Assembly: GCA_965249005.1 (NCBI GenBank)
Contig: CBDFLD010000020.1
Location: forward strand, 652,569 to 716,568
Reading direction: 5' to 3'
DNA from: CBDFLD01 sp965249005
GTDB lineage: Bacteria > Acidobacteriota > UBA6911
Length of the DNA stretch: 64,000 nt
The notes under the pieces are model-generated. The model made no database searches, was not told where the DNA came from, and saw only the letters and a program-made list of their open reading frames with translations. The position numbers and the translations under genes are program-made. This document shows, piece after piece, positions 17,210 to 25,262 of this stretch. Every line of letters begins with the position of its first letter. Position 1 is the stretch's first letter.

Positions 17210-17341
17210 CAGCGCTGACTGGCGCAACGCGCCAGTCGCTTGGGAACGTAACTGCGCAGCGCACCGTGAAAAACCGTGGTTTTTGACGATTTGCTAAGTT
17301 ACACGCATAGCAGCAGATCAGCGAGCAGTTACTGGAGAGCT
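17210..17341 (+). repeat. Intergenic repeat family, copy C
   Basis: Nearly identical to copy D. It has the left hairpin GACTGGCG/CGCCAGTC, a second hairpin AAAAACCGTGGTTTTT, inner GTAACTGC and the end GCGAGCAGTTACTGGAGAGC. It lies between the DRPT-repeat gene and the 3' end of queC. Confidence 0.88.
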
Positions 17342-17373
17342 CTAACAGGTCGAGAGACCGTAGCCGTCTTTCA

Positions 17374-18063
17374 TCAATCGCTGACGTAGTGGGTGGGGTC
17401 AGGGATGCTGGCTTCCTGAAAGCCCTTCTGGCGGATGATGCATGAATCGCATTTTCCACAGCAGATGCCTTCGGGGGTCGGATCATAACAACTGTGGGTC
17501 AAGGAGAAATCGACACCGGCATCGATCCCGGCCCGAATGATTTCAGCCTTCCCCATGTGAAGAAGCGGGGCGTGAACGCGGTAAGAGACTTCATTCTCCA
17601 CACCGGCCTTGGTGGCCACCGAGGCCAGCCGTTCGAAGGCTTCCAAGAACTCCGGCCTGCAATCCGGATAACCGGAGTAATCGACGGCGTTGACGCCGAC
17701 AAAGATATCCGAGGCTCCGAGAGCTTCACACCAACCGAGAGCAAAGCTCAAAAAAATTGTGTTTCTGGCGGGAACATAGGTTTCCGGAATCCCCACGGCG
17801 AGCTGATCCAAGGATCGATTCTTGGGTACGGGGATGCTGCCGGTCAGCGCTGAAGCCCCGAACGCGCGTAGATCGATTGTCAATACCTTGTGTGCCTTCG
17901 CCCCTACAGCGGAGACGATCTTTCGGGCAGCCTCGAGCTCGAAACGGTGGCGCTGGCCATAGTCGAAGCTCAAGGCGAAGACTTCCCACCCTTGGCCGCG
18001 CGCAAGGGCCAGCACGGTGGAGGAGTCGATGCCCCCGCTGACGAGCACGACCGCCTGTTTCAT
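17374..18063 (-). CDS. queC: 7-cyano-7-deazaguanine synthase
   Basis: QueC converts 7-carboxy-7-deazaguanine to preQ0 with ATP and ammonia, in queuosine synthesis. The 229-residue protein has the PP-loop SGGIDS (9-14), FDYGQRHRFE, YVPARNTIFLS and GVNAVDYSGYPDCRPEFL. The zinc site is formed by C192, C201 or C202, C205 and C208 (GICCGKCDSC). No other que genes are in the window. It is divergent from the ABC-F gene across a ~127-base gap. Confidence 0.96.
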   Translation of the reverse strand: MKQAVVLVSGGIDSSTVLALARGQGWEVFALSFDYGQRHRFELEAARKIVSAVGAKAHKVLTIDLRAFGASALTGSIPVPKNRSLDQLAVGIPETYVPARNTIFLSFALGWCEALGASDIFVGVNAVDYSGYPDCRPEFLEAFERLASVATKAGVENEVSYRVHAPLLHMGKAEIIRAGIDAGVDFSLTHSCYDPTPEGICCGKCDSCIIRQKGFQEASIPDPTHYVSD

Positions 18064-18190
18064 GAATTCCTCTCGCCTCGTTTGGAAGGGGTAGATGCAT
18101 CTCCCACCACTTCGCTTTCCATCGTGAAATCCGTTTCGTCCAGTCTACGGCTCCGAGGCCAATGCTACAATGAGGGTTTTCGAGGGAATG

Positions 18191-20131
18191 ATGCTTCAAA
18201 TCAAAGGCCTGGGAAAATCATTTCGTGGGGAATGGCTCTTTCGCACATTGGATTTCCAGATTAACGAGCTGGACCGGATTGGGCTGGTCGGAGACAACGG
18301 GACCGGGAAAACCACCCTGCTAAAGATGCTCGGTGGCGTCGTGCCTCCCGACGAAGGGGATATTTCGCGTCCGAGGAGCCTCGTGTGCGGGTATCTTCCT
18401 CAGGAAGGCATTGTAACAATCGGCAAGACCGTCTTCGAGGAAGTGCGGAGTGTCTTCGAAGATCTCCGTTCGCTGGAGCAAGAGTGCGAGAAACTCGAAG
18501 CGGAACTCGCCGAAACAACCCCATCCGACCCGGAATACGAGAAGAGGATGGAGCGTTACGCGACGGTATCGCAGCGATTCTCTTTGCAGGGGGGATACGT
18601 CGTCGAGGCGAAGGTGAAGTCGGTCTTGCAAGGGCTAGGCTTTTCCGAGGCCGACTGGAATCGTCCTTGCGAAGAGTACAGCGGTGGCTGGCAGATGCGC
18701 ATCGCGCTGGCCAAGCTGCTGCTGACCGAGCCCGGGCTGTTGATGCTGGACGAGCCCACGAATCATCTAGACCTGGAGGCCCGAAACTGGCTCGAAGATT
18801 ATCTCCAGTCCTACCCGGCCGCGGTTATCCTCGTTTCACACGACCGGTACTTTCTCGACGCCACCATTGGTCGTGTGGTCGAGATTCGCAACCGAAGCGC
18901 TCACCTCTACAAGGGCAACTATGGCGACCATCTACGTCAGCGGCAAGAAAGGCTGGTCAAACTCGAGGCGGAGTACAAAGCTCAGCAGAAGGAAATTGCC
19001 CGGATCAAGGCGTTCGCAGATCGATTTCGCTACAAGCCGACCAAGGCGGCCCAGGTTCAAAGCCGGCTGAAGGAACTCGAACGGATGGAACGGATCGAAC
19101 TGCCATCGGAGGCAAAACCAATCTCGATCCGGTTTCCGGAGGGTCCCCGCACCGGGCGGATCGTGCTGGAGCTAGAGGCCGTGACCGCGGGCTACGGGGC
19201 CGAGCCCGTGTTCGAAGATCTTGGACTGATTCTGGAGCGTGGTGAAAGGATCGCTCTGGTGGGGCCCAACGGCGCGGGAAAATCCACCCTCATGAAGCTG
19301 CTGGCCGGGCGGCTATCCCTTCAGGGCGGTGCGCGCACGCAAGGACACAATGTGCTGGTTTCCTACTACTCTCAAGAACAGCAAGATATCTTGAGCTCCA
19401 CGCGCACGGTTTGGGAAGAGGTCTATGCCACGGCCCCGAGCGAAATCATTCCGAAGCTGCGCACACTGCTGGGATGCTTTCTCTTTTCGGGCGATGCCGT
19501 CGAAAAGCCTGTGTCCGTGTTGAGCGGTGGCGAAAAAAGCCGGCTGGTGCTGTGCAAGCTGTTGCTGTCGCCGGCGAACTGTCTCCTGCTGGATGAGCCC
19601 ACGAACCATCTCGATATCCGATCCAAAGATATTCTGATGGATTCGCTGCGCCACTACGGCGGCACCATAGTCTTCGTGAGCCACGACCGATATTTCCTGG
19701 ACGGCCTGGCGAATCGGGTAGTCGAGGTCGGGGAAGGAAAAGCGGTCTCGTACCTCGGAAACTACGAGGACTTTCTCTACAAGAAGAATGCCGACGCGGC
19801 TCGTGAAGATCAAAATTCGAGTGGGAGCGGGAAGGTGCCGGCGGAAGTGCCGCAGCCGCCGGATCGAGATCGCCGCAAGAAGAGGGTCAATCCGATCAAG
19901 ATCAACCAGTTGACCCAGAAGATCCACAACGTGGAAGACATCATCGCGGGTCACGAGACCCGCATTGCGGTACTGGGTAAGATGCTGGCAAGGGAAGAAC
20001 TGTACCGGGACTATGATCTATTTCGATCGACCCAGCAGGAACATGAAAAGTTGCAACTAGAGTTGGCCGAGCAAATGAAGCAATGGGAACGGCTTCAAAA
20101 CGAGCTCTCTAGCCTGACAGCGGACGCCTGA
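18191..20131 (+). CDS. ABC-F family ATPase
   Basis: About 646 residues with two ABC domains and no membrane segments. First domain: Walker A GDNGTGKTT, signature YSGGWQMR, Walker B LLMLDEPTNHLD. Linker: helical with RIKAFADRFRYKPTKAAQVQSR. Second domain: Walker A GPNGAGKST, signature LSGGEKSR, Walker B LLLDEPTNHLD. A charged coiled-coil tail follows (about 560-646). ABC-F proteins bind the ribosomal E site and act as translation factors or antibiotic-resistance factors; the Uup/YheS-like lineage is most likely. Tandem ATGs at 18188 and 18191 follow GAGGG; the second is used here. Confidence 0.9.
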   Translation: MLQIKGLGKSFRGEWLFRTLDFQINELDRIGLVGDNGTGKTTLLKMLGGVVPPDEGDISRPRSLVCGYLPQEGIVTIGKTVFEEVRSVFEDLRSLEQECEKLEAELAETTPSDPEYEKRMERYATVSQRFSLQGGYVVEAKVKSVLQGLGFSEADWNRPCEEYSGGWQMRIALAKLLLTEPGLLMLDEPTNHLDLEARNWLEDYLQSYPAAVILVSHDRYFLDATIGRVVEIRNRSAHLYKGNYGDHLRQRQERLVKLEAEYKAQQKEIARIKAFADRFRYKPTKAAQVQSRLKELERMERIELPSEAKPISIRFPEGPRTGRIVLELEAVTAGYGAEPVFEDLGLILERGERIALVGPNGAGKSTLMKLLAGRLSLQGGARTQGHNVLVSYYSQEQQDILSSTRTVWEEVYATAPSEIIPKLRTLLGCFLFSGDAVEKPVSVLSGGEKSRLVLCKLLLSPANCLLLDEPTNHLDIRSKDILMDSLRHYGGTIVFVSHDRYFLDGLANRVVEVGEGKAVSYLGNYEDFLYKKNADAAREDQNSSGSGKVPAEVPQPPDRDRRKKRVNPIKINQLTQKIHNVEDIIAGHETRIAVLGKMLAREELYRDYDLFRSTQQEHEKLQLELAEQMKQWERLQNELSSLTADA

Positions 20132-20191
20132 CCGGTCCCGCGATTTTCTCTGGTTTCCATGGACCCTCGAGATTTACAGTACTGGAACTTG

Positions 20192-21494
20192 GTGATGTAA
20201 CTTTGCTTGTGTAAAAAGAAAGAGGGTGTAAGTTTGGTTTTTTCGCTGCGATGGCAAAAACCAACTCCAAGAAAGGAGCTTACACCCAATGGCGAAATTA
20301 ACACCGATGACCGAACAATTCCAACATTTCCTTGATGAGGTAAAAGAAGACTTTTGGGGAGATGTGTATAGCAAGACAAAGCTGGCGTGGAAACGGTATT
20401 TCGAGACTGAATCACAGCGGCAGAGAGACCGTTATTGTGGCTTTGGATGGTATGAAAGAGGTGGGCAGAGAAAGAGAGAGTACCGCAATGGATACTATGA
20501 ACGGGACTTTGTGACCCGCTTTGGAACGTTACGGTTGCGGATTGCCCGGAGCCGGAACAAGAATTTTCTCCCGAAGGGATTACAACGGTTTCAACGACGA
20601 GCTGACGAGGTAACGTTGCTGATACGAGAGGCGTTTCTCAGAGGAATCAGCACACGGACGGTGGGACGGATTGTGGCGATCATGACGGGAGAAGTTGTCA
20701 GTGCACAGACGGTATCGCAGCTGACACGAGAGCTAGATGAAGCAGTACAGCGATTTCACCGAGCTCGGTTGAGTGACGAATGGAAGACACTGTTTCTGGA
20801 CGGAGTGAGTCTGAGGGTAAGACGTCCGAGTGGGCGGAAACGGGTGCAGATGCTGGTGGCCTACGGGGTGAGAGCGGATGGTAGCCGGCAGCTTTTGGCA
20901 TTTATGCGCAGCAGTGGAGAGAGTCAAGCTGCCTGGGAAGGACTCTTAGGAGATCTGTACCGGCGTGGTATAGAGGGAGATAACCTCGAGCTGATTGTGA
21001 CCGACGGCTGTGCAGGTCTGGCAGCGGCCATTGAAACGATCTATCCGAGAGCTCAGCACCAACGCTGCTGGGCACATAAGATGCGAAACATCGTCAATTC
21101 AGTCCGAAAGTGCGATCGAGACCAGATCAAGCAGGATGCACGGGCCATCTACCAGGCCGATAGCCGTCGGGATGCACTGACAGCTTTCAGGAGGCTGAAG
21201 CGTTGCTGGCACAAGGATTATCCGAAGATGGTGAATCGATTGGAGAAGGATCTCCCTGAGTTACTGGCCTTTTACAGCTTCCCACGGCCTCTGTGGAAGA
21301 AGCTACGAACCACCAACGTCATCGAACGCTGCTTCGTTGAGGTTCGACGGAGAACGCGTCCGATGGTTTGCTTTGTTAATGTCCAGAGTGTCGACAGAAT
21401 CATTTACTCGATCTTCCATCGATTCAATCTCGATTGGAAGGAACAACGACCAACTCGTACCCTCGACCTTTTTACACAAGCAGCTTGACATGAC
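20192..21494 (+). mobile_element. IS256-family insertion sequence
   Basis: Imperfect terminal inverted repeats of about 27 bp can be read: the left end starts GTGATGTAAC and the right end, read inward, starts GTCATGTCAA. Both continue into an identical TGCTTGTGTAAAAAG. GGAACTT occurs just outside both ends (offset), so the target duplication is unclear and the exact outer bases may shift by a few. It sits between the ABC-F gene and a small-ORF/zinc-ribbon unit. Confidence 0.75.
20289..21488 (+). CDS. IS256-family (mutator-like) transposase
   Basis: The 399-residue transposase has the DDE residues of the family: D171 (LFLDGVSL), D239 (IVTDGCAGL) and E346 (TTNVIERCF). Typical segments are FGTLRLRIARSR, LIREAFLRGISTRTV and the CWAHKMRNI motif (260-268). 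The start ATG has an AAGGAG site 12 bases upstream. It is full length and probably active. Confidence 0.93.
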   Translation: MAKLTPMTEQFQHFLDEVKEDFWGDVYSKTKLAWKRYFETESQRQRDRYCGFGWYERGGQRKREYRNGYYERDFVTRFGTLRLRIARSRNKNFLPKGLQRFQRRADEVTLLIREAFLRGISTRTVGRIVAIMTGEVVSAQTVSQLTRELDEAVQRFHRARLSDEWKTLFLDGVSLRVRRPSGRKRVQMLVAYGVRADGSRQLLAFMRSSGESQAAWEGLLGDLYRRGIEGDNLELIVTDGCAGLAAAIETIYPRAQHQRCWAHKMRNIVNSVRKCDRDQIKQDARAIYQADSRRDALTAFRRLKRCWHKDYPKMVNRLEKDLPELLAFYSFPRPLWKKLRTTNVIERCFVEVRRRTRPMVCFVNVQSVDRIIYSIFHRFNLDWKEQRPTRTLDLFTQAA

Positions 21495-21538
21495 CCAGGA
21501 ACTTTGGTTCTTTGCATCTGCTTCCGCAATCTGCTAAG

Positions 21539-21682
21539 ATGAACTTCTCCACTCTGTTGAAAGAACGGGTTTTCAATCGAAATACAATTCTGAGTTCAAA
21601 CAAAACGCGCGCGCGCATTGATCTCGCATTTGGCCTGCCTGTTCTCAATACGATGATCGAAGCCTTCGAGGAAAAGAGATGA
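21539..21682 (+). CDS. Small ORF coupled to the zinc-ribbon gene
   Basis: A 47-codon frame starts at ATG 21539 and ends in TGA at 21680-21682, overlapping the next gene's ATG (ATGA). The translation contains RARIDLAFGLPVLNTMIEAF and ends EEKR, which looks protein-like rather than random. There is no strong ribosome-binding site. The IS256 end lies 45 bases upstream, so this may instead be the surviving tail of a longer gene whose 5' part was displaced. Function unknown. Confidence 0.4.
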   Translation: MNFSTLLKERVFNRNTILSSNKTRARIDLAFGLPVLNTMIEAFEEKR

Positions 21683-22092
21683 GTAGAAAGTATAGTCAAC
21701 GTGGATACCTGGACCGCGAGAAGGAGCGCAAATCCAAGCCTCCGCCGCGCTCCAGGGGCGGATCGGGCCGCGTTGAAACGAAGTTCATTCTGATCACTCG
21801 CTGCAATAATTGTGCAGCCGAGTTCCAGATCGAGGAGCAGGTTCAAGTCACGGATCAATGCAAAAACTGTGGCACGGATCTTCGCACCTGCCGCAATTGC
21901 CTGCACTTCGACCCGGCCGCCCGAAACGAATGCACGAAGCCGGTGGAAGTTCGAATCGCGGACAAGGGACGCAACAATTTCTGTCACTATTTCGAACCGA
22001 AAACACTGATCGAAAAGAAAGGGAGCGGAGCCGCTCCTCCAAAGCGCGAAGACAGTCACCGACAGGCTTTTCACGACCTCTTCAAGAAATAA
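21679..22092 (+). CDS. Small zinc-ribbon protein, function unknown
   Basis: The 137-residue basic protein has paired cysteine motifs: CNNC at about residue 42, CKNC at about 61 and CRNC at about 71, followed by HFDPAARNECTKP and FCHYF with further cysteines. The pattern suggests one or two zinc ribbons of the rubredoxin-like knuckle type. A lysine/arginine-rich N-terminus (KERKSKPPPRSRGG) could contact nucleic acid or ribosome. I do not recognise a named family. Confidence 0.7.
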   Translation: MSRKYSQRGYLDREKERKSKPPPRSRGGSGRVETKFILITRCNNCAAEFQIEEQVQVTDQCKNCGTDLRTCRNCLHFDPAARNECTKPVEVRIADKGRNNFCHYFEPKTLIEKKGSGAAPPKREDSHRQAFHDLFKK

Positions 22093-22259
22093 CAGCAGCG
22101 GCCCTTCATCCCATCCGTTTTTTTGGAACGTAGTCCTGCCGGCTCAACCGTGGCTGATTCGAAGATGCGGCCTACACAGACTGGTTTCAATCCAGCGTTA
22201 CACACCCCCATTTTCACTCGCACTTCCAACCATGGTAAAAACAGGGGCACTGACTTGCC

Positions 22260-22718
22260 ATGCGGGCGATTGTCACAACCTTGCTTCTGATCGCGGTGGG
22301 AGCCGGTGGCTACTACCTCTATCAAGATCCCAGAGTCTCCGATCTCTTCAAGCCTTTGGGGAAAGGGCCTCAAACCCCGTCGAGAGCCAATCAACGGAGA
22401 CAACAGGATGAACAACTAAAAAAGAGGCAAACGCGTGAGCAAAAGCCGGCCGAGCCGGCCCGCACGCAAGCGGTTGTGGAAACCGAGCCCGAGCTGCCTC
22501 AAAATGCAGTGCCGAACCAGCAGCTGAGCCGGGTGTTGAGGCAGATCCTGGCCGCAAAAAAACTGGGCACGGGCATATCGCTAGGAGTCGGCGATCAGGA
22601 GATCGTTATTTCCGGCACGGTTCATTCCGAAGAGGAGCGCGCGGAAATTTTGACCATCGTGGAAAAGGCACGCGAAGCGCGCAAAGTCGATGCTGCCGGG
22701 CTCGGGCTACAGCCCTAG
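22260..22718 (+). CDS. Membrane-anchored BON-like domain protein
   Basis: The 152-residue protein has one N-terminal membrane segment (IVTTLLLIAVGAGGYYLY), a charged Gln/Lys-rich linker (about 40-85) and a C-terminal domain ISLGVGDQEIVISGTVHSEE followed by a helix. The V-x-L/V-x-G-T-V strand and helix resemble a BON (bacterial OsmY and nodulation) domain. It is probably periplasmic, tethered to the inner membrane. Function unknown. Confidence 0.65.
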   Translation: MRAIVTTLLLIAVGAGGYYLYQDPRVSDLFKPLGKGPQTPSRANQRRQQDEQLKKRQTREQKPAEPARTQAVVETEPELPQNAVPNQQLSRVLRQILAAKKLGTGISLGVGDQEIVISGTVHSEEERAEILTIVEKAREARKVDAAGLGLQP

Positions 22719-22779
22719 CAATCCGTTATTCACAAAGGCGCCGAGCTGGTCCGTTTTGGAAATGCCCGGTCCTGAAGGC

Positions 22780-23370
22780 CTATTCCGTCGAGATGTTCGC
22801 CTCTGCGCCGCACTTCTCTTCCTCAGAAAGTGTGTAGGTAACTTTGACTTTATAGGTGGAGCGAATTTCGGAAACAAAGGCCGCCCTGGCATTGGTTACG
22901 CCTCCCACCAGGCGGGCGTCATCGCCGCCACTGAAATCCCAACTGTAGGTTCCTCCAGAAGGACTGCACTCGGCCTCCAGAGAAACCAATTCATTCGGCC
23001 GCGCCTCATGCGTTCCATTGATTGGTTCCAGCTGTTCATTGATATTCACAAGTAGTTCACAGCTGCAGCCACCATTGGCAGCCCGGGGTTCGATGGAACC
23101 CTGGGCTGCCATGTCTGCCGGTGATGGCGGCGCGTTCGAATTGCGTATGACACTGGTGTCCGCCATCCAGATCTGCCCCTGGCACTCCTGTTGATCGCCA
23201 ATCAGGCCTTCGATTTGCCGGATCCTTTCCTGTGCGGCCGCGAGGCGCTCGTCGTCACCAATCGCCTCTGCCTGCCCGGCTGCCGCCCGTTCTCTAAAGA
23301 GCGCCTCCAGCAACAAACAGAAAACCAGAAAAGCCCCGGCAGCCAAGAACTTGTATCGGGTGGTGGACAT
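22780..23370 (-). CDS. Membrane-anchored protein with an Ig/PKD-like domain
   Basis: The protein has 196 residues. An N-terminal anchor (FLAAGAFLVFCLLLEALF) precedes a short coiled coil (RLAAAQERIRQIEGLIG). After a proline-rich linker the C-terminal region (about 105-196) reads LVSLEAECSPSGGTYSWDF and ends with KVKVTYTLSEEEKCG, a pattern like Ig-like or PKD domains (x-Y-x-W-D/S). It is the last gene of a three-gene minus-strand unit; the upstream small gene ends 4 bases before its start. Confidence 0.6.
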   Translation of the reverse strand: MSTTRYKFLAAGAFLVFCLLLEALFRERAAAGQAEAIGDDERLAAAQERIRQIEGLIGDQQECQGQIWMADTSVIRNSNAPPSPADMAAQGSIEPRAANGGCSCELLVNINEQLEPINGTHEARPNELVSLEAECSPSGGTYSWDFSGGDDARLVGGVTNARAAFVSEIRSTYKVKVTYTLSEEEKCGAEANISTE

Positions 23371-23374
23371 GAGG

Positions 23375-23563
23375 CTAATCTGGTTGGATCCCAGCGACCG
23401 TGTTCCCGGCGATGTTACCCCAAGAGGTTGCCAGGGCGAGGAAGAGCGCGAAGATCACGCCATAGTTACAAGGGAAGAAGGGGTTCGTTTGCGCCCGCAC
23501 CTGTTGACCCGTAGTGAGCAGACATAAACTCAGGATCACGACAACGCTGATGGCTTTTTTCAT
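23375..23563 (-). CDS. Small exported protein
   Basis: The 62-residue protein starts with a signal peptide (AISVVVILSLCLLTTGQQVRAQ) and then a short segment with a hydrophobic stretch (GVIFALFLALATSWG). It lies 10 bases after the stop of the 23574-24314 gene and 4 bases before the next gene, so it is probably co-translated. No family recognised. Its position suggests a small structural partner of the two flanking exported proteins. Confidence 0.5.
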   Translation of the reverse strand: MKKAISVVVILSLCLLTTGQQVRAQTNPFFPCNYGVIFALFLALATSWGNIAGNTVAGIQPD

Positions 23564-23573
23564 GGCAATCTCC

Positions 23574-24314
23574 CTACAGAGTGATGAGAACGGGTGCCAG
23601 GGTTCCGAGAATGGGACCCGTCAACTGGAGTGCGACGATAGCCGTCGAACCGGAGGTCGTGATCCTCAACTTGCCCTTTTTCCCCAAGGTGCCGTCGATC
23701 TCCTGAAAGACGAAGGTGGCTTTGTGCCCTCGAGCCGGGAGTGTCAGATCCGTCGTCATTCCCACCTGCATCCCGGCCTCGTCGAAAAAGGCCAGGCGAA
23801 CCGTGATCCCGCCGTCGGCGGACAGATTCGCCACGGCGAACCCCGTGTGTGAGGTATCGGTTCCGTTCACGAAGATATCGACCTGGGTGGTCGGCCCCAG
23901 CGATTCAACCGCGGCCTGCGAGATGAGCGTTTCGCCGTTGATCGATTCGAAAAGGACCTGCGCCCCGACCTCATCCGTAGCCGTGAGGTTGCACCAACCG
24001 GTGGCAGCCGTGACCGCGGTACCCGGGGTGCCGAGAATCTGGGTCGAGTCCGCGCCGATCTGGACGGTAATCTCTGATCCAGTCGTGCCGTCGAGCGTCA
24101 AGGAAAGCGGGTTCCCGTCGCTGTCGAAAAACTTCAGCGTCACCGTGACCGCCGTGCCATTCTGGTTCATGATCAGTACCAGGGTGCGGAAGCCGCCCCC
24201 GTCGGCGACCTGGGCGAAATCGTGAAATCTCGATGGCGCTCCGGCCTGAAGATTGATAGGCACGAGAGCCATGACCACGAGGGTCAGGAAAACAGACCGT
24301 AGCAGCAATTGCAT
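23574..24314 (-). CDS. Secreted beta-sandwich repeat protein
   Basis: The 246-residue protein has a signal peptide (VFLTLVVMALVPINLQAG) followed by two related repeats: FAQVADGGGFRTLVLIMN with VTLKFFDSDGNPLSL, and FVNGTDTSHTGFAVANLS with VRLAFFDEAGMQVGM. Composition is rich in T, V and G with almost no lysine, as in extracellular beta-sandwich proteins. The same module is found in the remnant at 4334-4625. It heads a three-gene unit of exported proteins. Role unknown; cell-surface or matrix function is an inference. Confidence 0.65.
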   Translation of the reverse strand: MQLLLRSVFLTLVVMALVPINLQAGAPSRFHDFAQVADGGGFRTLVLIMNQNGTAVTVTLKFFDSDGNPLSLTLDGTTGSEITVQIGADSTQILGTPGTAVTAATGWCNLTATDEVGAQVLFESINGETLISQAAVESLGPTTQVDIFVNGTDTSHTGFAVANLSADGGITVRLAFFDEAGMQVGMTTDLTLPARGHKATFVFQEIDGTLGKKGKLRITTSGSTAIVALQLTGPILGTLAPVLITL

Positions 24315-24470
24315 AGTCCTCTTTGCTCTTTCTCAGGAAAAACAAGACTGGAAAGTTCGATTTGGCGCCGTGAGTCATGCGCTCTGGTTAGAAGGTCCTC
24401 CAACATTCTGTAGGAATGATTACAGAAATGCATGCCTTCGCTTCGGCCTCTGGCTATGAAGGCTCGCTTC

Positions 24471-24594
24471 CAGCGCTGACTGGCGCAACGCGCCAGTCGC
24501 TTGGGAACGTAACTGCGCAGCGCACCGTGAAAAACCGTAGTTTTTGACGATTTGCTAGGTTACACGCATAGCAGCAGATCCGCGAGCAGTTACT
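24471..24594 (+). repeat. Intergenic repeat family, copy D
   Basis: Almost identical to copy C from its CAGCGCTGACTGGCG start through GCGAGCAGTTACT, but it lacks the terminal GGAGAGC and runs directly into the 3' end of the redoxin gene at 24590. It carries hairpin GACTGGCG/CGCCAGTC and inner inverted GTAACTGC/GCAGTTAC. Confidence 0.88.
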
Positions 24595-25153
24595 TAAGAG
24601 GCTTCCACTTGATGTTGCAGCCGAGGCTGGGTGTCTGATCGGAGCTAACGGGCGAACCGGCGATCACGGCATCCAGCGCCATACGAAGGTCTCTGCCCGT
24701 CACCGGCCTCTGGTTTCCGGGCCGGCTGTCATCGAGCTGTCCCCGGTACACGAGCGTCCGCGCTGCATCGAAAAGAAAGAAATCCGGGGTGCACGCTGCG
24801 GAATAAGCCCTGGCTGTTTGCTGAGATTCGTCGTAACAAAATGGGAAAGAGAACTCGAGTTCTTCGGCCATCTGTTTCAGCATATCCGGCGCATCATCCG
24901 GGAAGTTGCTCACGTCGTTGGAGCTGATCGCCACGATTCCGACGTCCTTTTCCCCGTAATCACGTCCCAGGCGGGAGAGCTCGTCGTTGATGTGCTTCAC
25001 GTACGGGCAGTGCCGCGAGATGAACATGACCAGAAGCGCCGTGCGGCCTTCGAAGCTGTCGACGGAAATGGTCTTCCCCGATACCACGTCGGGTAATTCA
25101 AAGGGCGCAGCGGATGTGCCAAGCGCCAACATTCGGGAAGCTGTTTCTACCAT
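24590..25153 (-). CDS. Thioredoxin-fold redoxin (AhpC/TSA-like)
   Basis: About 187 residues from ATG 25153, preceded by TAGGAG 7 bases upstream; an upstream in-frame extension lacks such a site. The redox motif is HCPYVKH with a single cysteine (C49), as in the family of short redoxins that read CPYV. Other conserved parts are FISRHCPY, CTPDFFLFD and SLGCNIKWKP near the end. The usual tail beyond WKP is missing: the protein ends KPLK and its TAA stop lies inside repeat copy D. Probably a cytoplasmic thiol peroxidase-like or disulfide enzyme. Confidence 0.82.
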   Translation of the reverse strand: MVETASRMLALGTSAAPFELPDVVSGKTISVDSFEGRTALLVMFISRHCPYVKHINDELSRLGRDYGEKDVGIVAISSNDVSNFPDDAPDMLKQMAEELEFSFPFCYDESQQTARAYSAACTPDFFLFDAARTLVYRGQLDDSRPGNQRPVTGRDLRMALDAVIAGSPVSSDQTPSLGCNIKWKPLK

Positions 25154-25262
25154 GCCAATACTCCTAACCAGAGAGAAAATGCCAGAATCCAAACATAATG
25201 CAACGACTCATCAACTGCAACGTTTTACGGACTGCGGGCGTGCTACGCGCCTCCCTCGAGCA

